From: Chryseobacterium sp. FH2
GTDB lineage: Bacteria > Bacteroidota > Bacteroidia > Flavobacteriales > Weeksellaceae
Assembly (NCBI RefSeq): GCF_001045455.1
Contig: NZ_LFNE01000001.1
Coordinates: forward strand, 124,001 to 188,000
Direction of reading: 5' to 3'
DNA length: 64,000 nucleotides
Position numbers and translations under genes: made by a program. Positions 28,431-36,887 of this stretch are shown here, piece by piece. The notes under the pieces were generated by a model. The model was not told the DNA's origin, ran no database searches, and was given only the letters and a program-made list of their open reading frames with translations. Within the stretch, counting starts at the first letter, position 1. Each line of letters begins with the position of its first letter.

Positions 28431-29666
28431 TTAAATGCCGGCTTGAGCTTTGCTGCCCGTTTCTTTCAACATTAATGAAACCAAAATTGCCAAAACAATT
28501 CCTGAAACCCAAAATAGAACAGAATGCTGAAAATGTAAATTTCCCGCAGAAATATCCAAGCTTTTACCAAACCATCTACTAAAAACAGGACTCAATAAAG
28601 TTGTTACTCCAAAAGTGATAAAATTAATTGCTCCTGTTGCACTTCCTTTCACAAAATCAGGATTGGCCTCTTTAATAACAGAATAAGGAATCATAGCCGC
28701 TCCGGAACCCAACCCGAGAATAAACATGCTGATTTTTGCAGGATACAAATCGGGAAGATAAATTAATTGCAGCAAACTGATGATCATTAAAACTGCACCA
28801 GCAATTAATACAGGTTTTCTTCTTCCAATTTTATCAGTAATAAAACCCAATAACGGACATCCAAAAACCCATCCGAAGGCAACCATCGCACTGGTAATTG
28901 CAGCTTCATGAAAAACAAATCCTTTATCTTTTTCAAAAAATGCCACGGCCCAAGTCATTGCAAAAATGGTGGTGGGAGCAAACAACAACCCGGAAATAAT
29001 TCCGCAGAGCCATGATTGAGGATTTTTAAAAACGATTTTATAAGGTTCTAGATAGCCGATAGGTTTGGTTCCGTATTCTGTAGGTTCTTCAGCTTTTTCT
29101 TCTTTAGGAATAATGAAAAACAGGCCGAAAGCTGTAATAATAGTTACAATTCCTGAACCTAGCCAAAAAGTATCAACATTTATCCCTTCCTCAACCCAAG
29201 GCCCTACAATAAACTGACCAGCAGTTCCGCCCAACATCCCGATACATTGAGTAACTCCGATGGCTGTCGCCAAAGACTTTGAAGAAAAACCTTTACTTGC
29301 AAGATAAACACAGCCGGGAAAAGCAAAAGCGCAACCCGCACCCTGCATTAATCTTCCTGAAACGCCCGCTACCTGGCTTGAAATTAAGAATAATAAACAA
29401 CCAACTCCTAAAACCAATGCTCCTACAAAAAGAGACTTTTTACCCCCAAATTTATCTAAAGCGATTCCTGCAATCAGACTGCATGTGGAATAGGTGTAAT
29501 AATACGTTCCCACCATGCTGATCAATTTCAGTTCAGTGGTATCAAAATTATTGACCAATTCAGGAATCATTACTGCCGGAGCAGACCTGATGACATAATC
29601 CAAAAAGTAAAAAACAAGCCCGAAAATCCAGGCTATGATGTAGAATTTCTTCAGAGATGCACTCAT
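28431..29666 (-). CDS. Major facilitator superfamily transporter
   Basis: 411 residues with twelve probable membrane helices. The MFS loop 2-3 signature appears as GIALDKFGGKKSLFVG (about 68-83), and its second-half copy as FITDKIGRRKPVLIAG. The start ATG shares a base with the stop codon of the upstream TPP-enzyme gene (TAATG arrangement), so the two are translationally coupled. Coupling to a pyruvate-decarboxylating enzyme suggests transport of a carboxylate, but the substrate is not readable from sequence. Confidence 0.92.
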   Translation of the reverse strand: MSASLKKFYIIAWIFGLVFYFLDYVIRSAPAVMIPELVNNFDTTELKLISMVGTYYYTYSTCSLIAGIALDKFGGKKSLFVGALVLGVGCLLFLISSQVAGVSGRLMQGAGCAFAFPGCVYLASKGFSSKSLATAIGVTQCIGMLGGTAGQFIVGPWVEEGINVDTFWLGSGIVTIITAFGLFFIIPKEEKAEEPTEYGTKPIGYLEPYKIVFKNPQSWLCGIISGLLFAPTTIFAMTWAVAFFEKDKGFVFHEAAITSAMVAFGWVFGCPLLGFITDKIGRRKPVLIAGAVLMIISLLQLIYLPDLYPAKISMFILGLGSGAAMIPYSVIKEANPDFVKGSATGAINFITFGVTTLLSPVFSRWFGKSLDISAGNLHFQHSVLFWVSGIVLAILVSLMLKETGSKAQAGI

Positions 29667-31399
29667 TATAGCAATCCTTTAATATGTTTATAGTTTGTTT
29701 TAACCGTATCTAAGGCTTCTTCCATTTTACCTCCAAGCATAAGTTGCGCCATAGATTTTGTCATCCCTACGACTTGTTCGAATTCAATTTTTGGAGGTAA
29801 AGCCAAGGCATTTGGATTGGTAAAAATATTTAATAAATAAGGTCCGTTGTACTCAAGACATTCTTTGATAGCAGCCTCAACCTCTTCGGGTTTATGAACA
29901 TTTTTTCCAGGATACCCCATGGCCTGCGCTATCATTCCAAAATCAGGATTTATCATGTCTGTTTCATTATCGGGCATTCCACCAACTTCCATTTCCAATT
30001 TTACCATTCCCAGCGCCCTGTTGTTAAAAACAATCAGCTTTACAGGTAATTTGTATTGGAAAATCGTTGCCATATCTCCTAATAACATAGACAAACCTCC
30101 ATCTCCGCACATCGCAATCACCTGTCTGCCGGGATGAGCCAAAGATGCACCAATTGCCATAGGCATTGCGTTCGCCATTGAACCGTGATTGAATGAACCC
30201 AACATTTTACGTTCACCCGTTCCGGTAATATATCTCGCTCCCCAAACACAGCACATTCCTGTATCTACGGTAAAAATTGCATCTTTTTTAGCTAACCTAT
30301 CTAATGTATGTGCTACAAATTCCGGCTGAATTGCATTTTCTTTCCCAAAATCTTTTACATAGGTAAATTGAGTTTGTTTTACTTTTTCATAAAATTCCAA
30401 TTGCTGATTTAGGAAATGAGCGTCTGTTTTTTCTTTTAATAATGGCAATAAAGCTTTGATAGTTTCTTTAACATCTCCTGCCAATCCCAATTCCAGCTTA
30501 GCTCTTCGGCCTAGCCGTTCGGGACTTTCATCAATCTGAACAATTTTATTCTTAACGGGCATAAACTTTTGGTAAGGAAAATCCGTTCCCAAAAGAATCA
30601 ACAAATCCGCATCATGCATAGCATGATATGCAGAAGGAAGCCCTAAAAGTCCCGTCAAGCCCACTTCATTAGGATTATTGGGCTGAATCGCCATTTTTCC
30701 GCGGAAGGAATATCCTACCGGAGATTTTAAATATTTTGACAGCTGTACTACTTCAGCATTGGAGTTTTCGGCGCCAATACCACAGTAAATGGTAACTTTT
30801 TCGCTTTCGTTGATTAAACTTGCCAATTGATTCAATTCATCATCAGACGGGCGAATAACCGGATTGGTTTTAAATATTTTATTGGAAGTTGTCGCTTCTT
30901 CAGCATCCAATTCAGAAACATCGCCCGGAAGACCGATTACCGCAACTCCTTTTTTAGAAATCGCATGCTGAATGGCAGTCTGAACCGTCCTCTGAACCTG
31001 TTCCGGCCTTGTAATCATTTGGTTATAGTGACTGCAATCATCAAATAATTTTGTGGTATTGGTTTCCTGAAAATAATCCATTCCCATTTCTTCACTCGGA
31101 ATCGTGGAAGCAATGACCAACATCGGAACATGAGAACGATGCGCTTCATAAACTCCATTAATCAAATGAACGTGTCCCGGTCCGCAGCTTCCCGCACATA
31201 CCGCAAAACCATCAAGCTCTGCTTCTGCTGCGGCTGCATATGCTCCAACTTCCTCATGCCTTACATGAATCCATTCTATACTGCTTTTTTTAACGGCAAT
31301 ATTCAAATGATTAAGGCTGTCACCGGTTACCGCATAAATTCTTTTCACATTTGCATTTTCGAGCATTTCAACAATTTGCTCAGCTATGTTTTTAGCCAT
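29666..31399 (-). CDS. Thiamine-diphosphate enzyme of the pyruvate oxidase / quinone-dependent pyruvate dehydrogenase type
   Basis: 577 residues, the length of PoxB (572). The N-terminal TPP-pyrimidine domain has HVRHEEVGAYAAAAEAELDG with the catalytic Glu. The central FAD/Rossmann-like domain follows. The C-terminal TPP domain has GDGGLSMLLGDMATIFQYKL and VFNNRALGMV. Closest in feel to PoxB, which oxidises pyruvate to acetate and CO2 at the membrane; acetolactate synthase and other members cannot be excluded. It shares one base with the downstream MFS gene. Confidence 0.88.
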   Translation of the reverse strand: MAKNIAEQIVEMLENANVKRIYAVTGDSLNHLNIAVKKSSIEWIHVRHEEVGAYAAAAEAELDGFAVCAGSCGPGHVHLINGVYEAHRSHVPMLVIASTIPSEEMGMDYFQETNTTKLFDDCSHYNQMITRPEQVQRTVQTAIQHAISKKGVAVIGLPGDVSELDAEEATTSNKIFKTNPVIRPSDDELNQLASLINESEKVTIYCGIGAENSNAEVVQLSKYLKSPVGYSFRGKMAIQPNNPNEVGLTGLLGLPSAYHAMHDADLLILLGTDFPYQKFMPVKNKIVQIDESPERLGRRAKLELGLAGDVKETIKALLPLLKEKTDAHFLNQQLEFYEKVKQTQFTYVKDFGKENAIQPEFVAHTLDRLAKKDAIFTVDTGMCCVWGARYITGTGERKMLGSFNHGSMANAMPMAIGASLAHPGRQVIAMCGDGGLSMLLGDMATIFQYKLPVKLIVFNNRALGMVKLEMEVGGMPDNETDMINPDFGMIAQAMGYPGKNVHKPEEVEAAIKECLEYNGPYLLNIFTNPNALALPPKIEFEQVVGMTKSMAQLMLGGKMEEALDTVKTNYKHIKGLL

Positions 31400-31561
31400 A
31401 ATTAATATTTTTTTGGTGGTTAAATTATATTCGAAAAAAAACGGATGTGAATATGGTTTGATAAAGACATTTCTTTACTTGAAAAATATATCTCTATCAA
31501 ATTTAGGGAATAATAAATGTTTTAAAGATTCCTGAGTATTAAAATTTACCTGCAAACAAAA

Positions 31562-31587
31562 AAGACTTTGCTACATTGCAAAGTCTT
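31562..31587 (-). terminator. Terminator of the TonB-C-like gene at 31607
   Basis: A 10-bp perfect stem AAGACTTTGC/GCAAAGTCTT (31562-31571 with 31578-31587) with a six-base loop. On the minus strand six T follow, 20 bases after the stop codon. Confidence 0.8.
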
Positions 31588-31606
31588 CTACTATTTTTTT
31601 TATTAA

Positions 31607-32026
31607 TTATTTGTTAGAGGAAGCGTAATTTATTCTGCTATCGAGAGGATTATATCCTCTTGAAAAGCTTAAATCAACAGAAATATTCTCTTTTTGAGCA
31701 GAAGCGAAATGTTTTGCCATTCTTGAAATATCTCTTTTTACTTCCTTTTCAAAAGATGTATCAAAAACTTCCGGAGAAATTTTTATATCTGATATTTTAC
31801 CGTTTTTATCTACAGTAAAATTTAATTTAAAATCACCCAAAACCTGATATTCATTTGCCGTATATTGTAGGTTTCCGGCCAAATCCTTTTCAAATCTGTC
31901 AAGACCTTTTGGATAGACTTTTTCGATTTGATTTTTATTAACCTCAACTTTTATATTCGTGTTATTCTGTTGAGAAAATGAAAATGTGAAAATTGAAACC
32001 GTTAATATTAAAAGTATTTTTTTCAT
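31607..32026 (-). CDS. Secreted TonB-C-like protein
   Basis: 139 residues from Met at 32026, which opens a clean signal peptide (ILLILTVSIFTFSFSQ). The frame extends to 32089 but would overlap lysA and lacks signal character. The body has the family pattern YPKGLDRFEKDL then LNFTVDKNGKISDIKISPEV. It is third in this window of a family of small periplasmic TonB-C-like proteins. It follows lysA by 49 bases and may be read through from it. Confidence 0.75.
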   Translation of the reverse strand: MKKILLILTVSIFTFSFSQQNNTNIKVEVNKNQIEKVYPKGLDRFEKDLAGNLQYTANEYQVLGDFKLNFTVDKNGKISDIKISPEVFDTSFEKEVKRDISRMAKHFASAQKENISVDLSFSRGYNPLDSRINYASSNK

Positions 32027-32075
32027 AAAATTTGATCTTTTGGTTGAATAAAGATACTTTTTTTTCTTATAAAAT

Positions 32076-33275
32076 TTACAAGACTTCAATCTGATTTCTC
32101 AATAAATCTTCGAATTCATCTCTTTTTCTTATTAAGTGAGCTTTCCCGTCTAAGAAAAGGACTTCGGCAGGTTTTAATCTTGAATTAAAATTTGAACTCA
32201 TTTCAAAACCGTAAGCTCCTGCATTATGGAATGCCAAAACATCACCTTCTCTTACTTCATTCAGTTTTCTGTCCCAGGCAAAAGTATCTGTTTCACAAAT
32301 ATTCCCAACTACCGTATAAATTCTTTCCGCCCCTTTTGGATTAGATAAATTCTCGATAACATGGTAAGAATCATAGAACATTGGACGAATCAGATGATTA
32401 AATCCGGAATTTACCCCAACGAAAACCGTAGCTGTTGTTTGCTTGATAACATTAGCTTTTACCAATAGATATCCGCTTTTTCCCACTAAGAATTTTCCTG
32501 GTTCGAACCATAATTCGAATTTTTTTCCTGTAGATTTCGAAAATTCGGAGATTACTTTTTCTACTTTTTTCCCTAATGTTTTCACGTCAGTTTCCTCTTC
32601 ACTGTCTTGATAAGGGATTTTGAAACCGCTTCCCATATCCAGATATTTCAGATTAGGGAAATGCTCAGAAAGCTCCAGCATAATATCCAAAGCCTGTAGG
32701 AAAACGTCAGGATCTTTGATTTCGCTTCCTGTGTGCATGTGAAGACCTTCTACATTCAGGTTTGTAGATTTCATTACCCTTTCGATGTGACGAACCTGGT
32801 GAATAGAAATACCAAATTTACTATCGATATGACCTGTAGAAATTTTATAGTTTCCACCTGCAAAAATATGCGGGTTGATTCTTACTAAAATTGGATACGT
32901 GTTTCCGTATTTATTTCCGAATTGCTCAAGAATAGAGATATTATCAATATTAATATGCACTCCGAATGTCATCGCCTCCTCTATCTCAGCTAAGTCTACA
33001 CAGTTTGGAGTAAATAGTATTTTTTCTTTAGGAAACCCTGCTTTCAGGCCAAGTTTCACTTCATTAATTGATACACAATCCAAAGAAGCACCCAGATTCT
33101 TGACATACTTTAGAATGTTGATGTTTGTCAACGCCTTCGCTGCATAGAAGAACTTTGTGTGTTTTAAAAAAGAAGATGTAAGTTTTTCGTATTGAATTTT
33201 AATAGATTCTGCATCGTAAACATACACCGGTGTGCCAAACTCATTGGCAATCTTTAATAATTCTTTTGAATTCAT
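32076..33275 (-). CDS. lysA: Diaminopimelate decarboxylase
   Basis: PLP enzyme of the alanine-racemase fold catalysing the last step of lysine synthesis (meso-DAP to L-lysine). The PLP lysine lies in FFYAAKALTNINI (about residue 47). Further family motifs are GLHMHTGSEI, the glycine-rich LDMGSGFKIPY, FEPGKFLVGKSG, and at the end the cofactor/substrate segment GNICETDTFAW with NAGAYGFEMSSNFNSRLKP. 399 residues. The 180 bases upstream contain a promoter, a lysine-rich mini-ORF and alternative hairpins (see the separate entries), consistent with lysine-sensitive attenuation. Confidence 0.95.
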   Translation of the reverse strand: MNSKELLKIANEFGTPVYVYDAESIKIQYEKLTSSFLKHTKFFYAAKALTNINILKYVKNLGASLDCVSINEVKLGLKAGFPKEKILFTPNCVDLAEIEEAMTFGVHINIDNISILEQFGNKYGNTYPILVRINPHIFAGGNYKISTGHIDSKFGISIHQVRHIERVMKSTNLNVEGLHMHTGSEIKDPDVFLQALDIMLELSEHFPNLKYLDMGSGFKIPYQDSEEETDVKTLGKKVEKVISEFSKSTGKKFELWFEPGKFLVGKSGYLLVKANVIKQTTATVFVGVNSGFNHLIRPMFYDSYHVIENLSNPKGAERIYTVVGNICETDTFAWDRKLNEVREGDVLAFHNAGAYGFEMSSNFNSRLKPAEVLFLDGKAHLIRKRDEFEDLLRNQIEVL

Positions 33276-33298
33276 AATTTCAATTTTACATAAAAAAA

Positions 33299-33324
33299 GG
33301 CAGATTCTTCGAAAAGAGTCTGCC
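33299..33324 (-). terminator. Intrinsic terminator just before lysA (attenuator stem B:C)
   Basis: On the minus strand GGCAGACTCTT (33324-33314) pairs with AAGAATCTGCC (33309-33299): ten pairs and one C-A mismatch, with a 4-base loop and seven T right after. It ends about 24 bases before the lysA ATG. It lies ~207 bases beyond the stop of the upstream exonuclease gene and downstream of a separate promoter, so it acts on the lysA transcript itself. Confidence 0.85.
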
Positions 33325-33357
33325 GCAATAATTATTTTTTATGCAAGGCAACTCTTT
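33314..33357 (-). promoter_or_regulatory. Putative antiterminator A:B in the lysA leader
   Basis: Segment A (minus strand AAAGAGTTGCC, 33357-33347) begins at the last base of the leader-ORF stop codon. It pairs with segment B (GGCAGACTCTTT, 33324-33313) through 11 pairs with a single bulged G. Because B is also the 5' arm of the terminator, A:B and B:C are mutually exclusive, as in classical amino-acid attenuators. Confidence 0.65.
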
Positions 33358-33428
33358 CAAATATTCCAAACTTTAGAAAACTTAACAGTTCCCTTTTTTC
33401 CAGTTTTATTTTGTTTAAAATTTTGCAT
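33357..33428 (-). CDS. Candidate lysine-rich leader peptide of lysA
   Basis: A 23-residue ORF beginning MQNFKQNKTGKK and ending FSKVWNI, with lysines at 5, 8, 11, 12, 16 and 19. The ATG lies about 20 bases downstream of a perfect -7 box and the stop codon abuts antiterminator segment A. A ribosome stalled at Lys16 or Lys19 would leave A free, whereas one finishing at the stop would cover it. AAA is a common codon in this AT-rich DNA, so Lys enrichment alone is only moderate evidence; the geometry is the stronger argument. Confidence 0.6.
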   Translation of the reverse strand: MQNFKQNKTGKKGTVKFSKVWNI

Positions 33429-33446
33429 TGCTTTTTTATTCTTTTG

Positions 33447-33454
33447 CAAAAATA
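33447..33454 (-). promoter_or_regulatory. -7 box of the lysA leader transcript
   Basis: The minus strand reads TATTTTTG (TAnnTTTG), 19 bases before the leader ATG at 33428. I see no convincing -33 TTG. Confidence 0.6.
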
Positions 33455-33530
33455 CTATTTATTTTGAGAAAATTAATTGAAAAGCATTTTCTTCTTGATA
33501 AAACACGTACATGATCATAAAAATACCCTC

Positions 33531-34754
33531 TTATTTGGGCAACGGTAGTGTCTCAAAATCACCACGAAGCAATGCCAATTGTAAATCGTTGTTCAAATCT
33601 GCCGACTGAAACAGCAGATCTATTTTTAATTTAGAAAGTTTACTGAGTGTCTGAATTTGTGTAAAAAGCTCATAAAAACCGTAAGAAATTACCTTTCCAT
33701 TTTCAATAATTAAAAATAATTTTTCACCTAATTTCCTCCCCTGCCCCAGCCAAAGTTCGTTTCTTCCTTTGAAATCAATTTTCTTTTTGAACACATTGAT
33801 ATCGTTATATTCTTCAATTTTTCCGATAAATTGAACGGCTTTTGAGCCTTGTGTAAAAGACCTGAACTTCAAAATAGGTTTCTCTACTTTATTTAATGTA
33901 TTTTTCTCAACGATATATTTGTTATTTCTAAAATACAGCCCAAAAGGAAGTACTTCTCTTTTCTTGATATTTTTAGAATTTAAAATAAGTTTTGCAATGA
34001 TATCCGTTCCTGTGAGTTCAAAATTGATTTGCTCAACTGCCCTTTGAATCTCCTCCCATTTTTTAGACTTAGAATTGAAAATTTTTTTTGAATATTTATT
34101 AATATCCTGAACATAGTCTGAGAAAATAATTTTTCCTGATTCATCCTGAAAATAAACAAAGCCCTTTTCATTTGGCAAATCCTGAGTCAACACTTTGATT
34201 TTATTAATATAGGTCTTTGCATTGGTTTCGTCATGCTGCTTTTGGATAATCTCATTTTCCGTATCTTTTGAAACTAAAAGCTTAAACAACTCTAAAGTGG
34301 CTCTTGCATCGCCATCCGCTCTGTGATGGTTCGTCAAAGGAATTCCAAGTGATTTTACCAATTTCCCAAGAGAATAACTTACCTCGTCAGGAATCAATTT
34401 CTTAGCTAAAGGAATTGTATCTAATGTATTGATTTTAAAATCATAACCAAGCCTGCTGAATGACTGACGCAGCATCCTGTAATCAAAATCGATATTATGC
34501 CCGACTAAAGTTGTGTTCTGAGTAATTTCAATTACTCTTTTCGCAATTTCATGAAATTTTGGCGCAGTTTTAACCATTTTCGGAGTGATATTAGTCAGCT
34601 TTTGCACAAAAGGAGTGATATCACCTTCAGGATTAACAAGGGAAATAAACTGATCAACAATCTTTTGCCCATCATATCTGTAGATAGCAATATCAATAAT
34701 ACTTTCTTTTCTGTAACCCGCACCGTTACTTTCTATATCAATTATGGAGTACAA
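33531..34754 (-). CDS. DEDDh 3'-5' exonuclease with a decayed GIY-YIG/UvrC-like region
   Basis: 407 residues. Residues 1-165 form a DnaQ-like exonuclease: Exo I IIDIESNGAG, Exo II VGHNIDFDYRML, and Exo III HHRADGDARAT (the DEDDh histidine-aspartate). Residues ~185-290 align by eye with the GIY-YIG nuclease region fused to such exonucleases in other bacteria (KGFVYFQDESGKIIFSDY, then ELTGTDIIAKLILNS). The tyrosine/arginine catalytic residues of GxYYF...VGKSxxIRxR are not conserved. So the exonuclease should be active and the second nuclease inactive. Probably a DNA repair role. Confidence 0.82.
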   Translation of the reverse strand: MYSIIDIESNGAGYRKESIIDIAIYRYDGQKIVDQFISLVNPEGDITPFVQKLTNITPKMVKTAPKFHEIAKRVIEITQNTTLVGHNIDFDYRMLRQSFSRLGYDFKINTLDTIPLAKKLIPDEVSYSLGKLVKSLGIPLTNHHRADGDARATLELFKLLVSKDTENEIIQKQHDETNAKTYINKIKVLTQDLPNEKGFVYFQDESGKIIFSDYVQDINKYSKKIFNSKSKKWEEIQRAVEQINFELTGTDIIAKLILNSKNIKKREVLPFGLYFRNNKYIVEKNTLNKVEKPILKFRSFTQGSKAVQFIGKIEEYNDINVFKKKIDFKGRNELWLGQGRKLGEKLFLIIENGKVISYGFYELFTQIQTLSKLSKLKIDLLFQSADLNNDLQLALLRGDFETLPLPK

Positions 34755-34885
34755 TTTCTTTAATTAAAATCAAATTATAAAATTAGGTATAAATTAATGG
34801 AATATCTGTATTCCTTCATAATTTTCACCCATTAATATTAGCTTTTTTGCTAATTTCAAATAATAAAAACACTTCAAAACCGGAA

Positions 34886-34942
34886 AATGCTATGTGACAA
34901 TTTCAAACAAATAATTTTGTTTTCAAACTGTTACACAGCATT
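34886..34942. repeat. Intergenic inverted repeat
   Basis: AATGCTATGTGAC (34886-34898) can pair with GTTACACAGCATT (34930-34942): 12 of 13 positions including one G-T, with a 31-base centre holding a smaller ACAAA/TTTGT stem. It lies in the 272-base gap between the HerA-like and exonuclease genes and has no T-tract. The rest of 34755-35026 shows nothing. Confidence 0.5.
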
Positions 34943-35026
34943 CCCCATTATTTGGAAACCAGAAATAATAACTCAAAAAGCTTACCATTCCTGAAAGTAC
35001 TAATATATAAATTTATTTATATAAAA

Positions 35027-36553
35027 TTATCTCTTTCTTCCTCCTAATCCAAGCATTCCTAAAATTGCTTTTGCTCCTTCACGCATCAGAGTACTTGTAA
35101 AAGTACGTCCCGCTTTACTTTGCAATACCTGCTCAAGCATTCCTGATTCTTCTTTCACCGGTTTTGTTTTTTGGTTTGGGGTAGCATTTTGTGTCGCCTG
35201 CTCCATTCTACTGACAAGCATTTCGTAGGCAGAATCTGTATCTACTACTTTCTCGTATTTAGCAACTAAAGCAGATTTGCCTGTAAGAGCAGAAACTTCA
35301 GCACTATTTAAAACATCCATCCTGGATTCAGGGGAAATTAGATAAGTATGTACTAAAGGTGTTGGAATACCTTTTTCATCCAAAGCAGTAATAAAAGCCT
35401 CTCCGATCCCTAAATTTTGAATCAGACTCGAGGCATTATAATATTCTGTAGTAGGATAATTTTCAACTGCTTTTGAGATTTCCTTCTTATCTTTTGCTGT
35501 AAAACCTCTTAGTGCATGCTGAATCTTCAGGCCTAACTGAGACAGTACATTCTCAGGAACATCACCCGGAATCTGAGTGATAAAATAAATCCCCACACCT
35601 TTCGAACGTATAAGCTTTACCATCGTTTCTATCTGAGAAAGAAGAGCTTTTGAGGACTCATCAAAAATCAAGTGGGCCTCATCAATGAAAAGGACAAGCT
35701 TAGGTTTCCCACTGTCCCCTTCTTCCGGAAATGTCATATATATTTCAGCAAAAAGCGAAAGCATAAATGTAGAGAACAATTGTGGCTTATTCTGAATATC
35801 AGCTACTCTCAAAATATTAACAACTCCTTTTCCTTCTCTTGTTTTGAGTAAATCCTGAACATCAAAGCTTAATTCACCAAAGAAACTTGCAGCACCCTGC
35901 TGTTCCAAAGCAACAATAGATCTCAAAATTGCCCCTAAAGAAGCAGGAGCAATTGAACCATAATTGGAAGCTAACTCAGCTTTACCCTGAGCATTTTCAG
36001 TGACATACTGCAGAACTTTTTTCAAATCATTCAAATCAATTAAGGGCAGCCCTTTATCATCACAATATTTGAAAACAATCGACATGATGCTCTGCTGCGT
36101 ATCATTTAATTCTAAAATTTTACTTAGCAATATGGGGCCGAATTCTGTGACCGTTGCTCTCAACTTCACCCCTTCTCCTCCTGAAATTGTCATTAATTCT
36201 ACAGGAAAAGCCTGTGGTTCATACTGAAGTTGAGTTTTAGCATATCTCTCCTGAATCATCGGGCTTAGGACCCCTGCTTCGGCAATCCCTGAAAAATCCC
36301 CTTTGATATCTAGCACCAAAGACGGAATTCCTGCATGAGAAAGCTGTTCTGCGAAAACCTGTAATGTCTTTGTTTTACCCGTACCTGTTGCTCCGGCAAT
36401 AAGCCCGTGCCGGTTGATAGTTTTTAAAGGGATGGTAACATTTACCTCAGGTACCACTTCGCCATCCAGCATTGCTTTTCCTAATATAATATGTTCTCCT
36501 TTCGGAGTGTATTTAGAATTTAATTCTTCAATAAATTTTGCTTTGTCTGCCAT
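35027..36553 (-). CDS. HerA-like ATPase (DUF853 family)
   Basis: 508 residues. Walker A is GATGTGKT (about 54-61), and Walker B is in KLVLFIDEAHLIFDE. IKGDFSGIAEAG in between is typical of the DUF853/YjgR group of HerA/FtsK-type ATPases, as is QIPGDVPENVLSQLGLKIQHALR (contacting the next subunit). The C-terminus ends basic (GGRKR). It probably forms a ring ATPase acting on DNA or a protein partner; the precise role is not established for this family. Confidence 0.9.
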   Translation of the reverse strand: MADKAKFIEELNSKYTPKGEHIILGKAMLDGEVVPEVNVTIPLKTINRHGLIAGATGTGKTKTLQVFAEQLSHAGIPSLVLDIKGDFSGIAEAGVLSPMIQERYAKTQLQYEPQAFPVELMTISGGEGVKLRATVTEFGPILLSKILELNDTQQSIMSIVFKYCDDKGLPLIDLNDLKKVLQYVTENAQGKAELASNYGSIAPASLGAILRSIVALEQQGAASFFGELSFDVQDLLKTREGKGVVNILRVADIQNKPQLFSTFMLSLFAEIYMTFPEEGDSGKPKLVLFIDEAHLIFDESSKALLSQIETMVKLIRSKGVGIYFITQIPGDVPENVLSQLGLKIQHALRGFTAKDKKEISKAVENYPTTEYYNASSLIQNLGIGEAFITALDEKGIPTPLVHTYLISPESRMDVLNSAEVSALTGKSALVAKYEKVVDTDSAYEMLVSRMEQATQNATPNQKTKPVKEESGMLEQVLQSKAGRTFTSTLMREGAKAILGMLGLGGRKR

Positions 36554-36887
36554 TTGATTTTTTTAAAGACATAAAGATATAAGTTTTTAGAAAATATTTA
36601 ATCTCCGAAATAATATTCTCATACAAATTCAGTTATTAATTATCATAAAACCAAATATATAATATGAGCACTGTACACTATTCTTTCTATTTTCCAAACA
36701 TGATAAAAAACAGTCTACTAATTTAGTATTCTTTTACATCACTCTTTTTAACTGAAAATAAAGTACTTGAATAAATTTCTTGGAGAAAAAACTACAATAT
36801 TGAAAGAAACTATCGAGCAGATTTAACATTTCATTTACTATTCATCTAATACTTCGTATCTTTATCTAAAATTTTAAAATAAAGCCA
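36554..36887. other. Gene-free divergent spacer
   Basis: 334 bases of AT-rich sequence between the divergent HerA-like and MBL/rhodanese genes. I see no reading frame, hairpin or convincing -7 box; promoters for both genes must lie here. Confidence 0.5.

Noticed and set aside
33276-33454. Lysine riboswitch (L box) before lysA
   Set aside because: The space between promoter and terminator is only about 120 bases, is occupied by a short ORF and shows no multi-helix junction; the three-segment attenuator explains it better.
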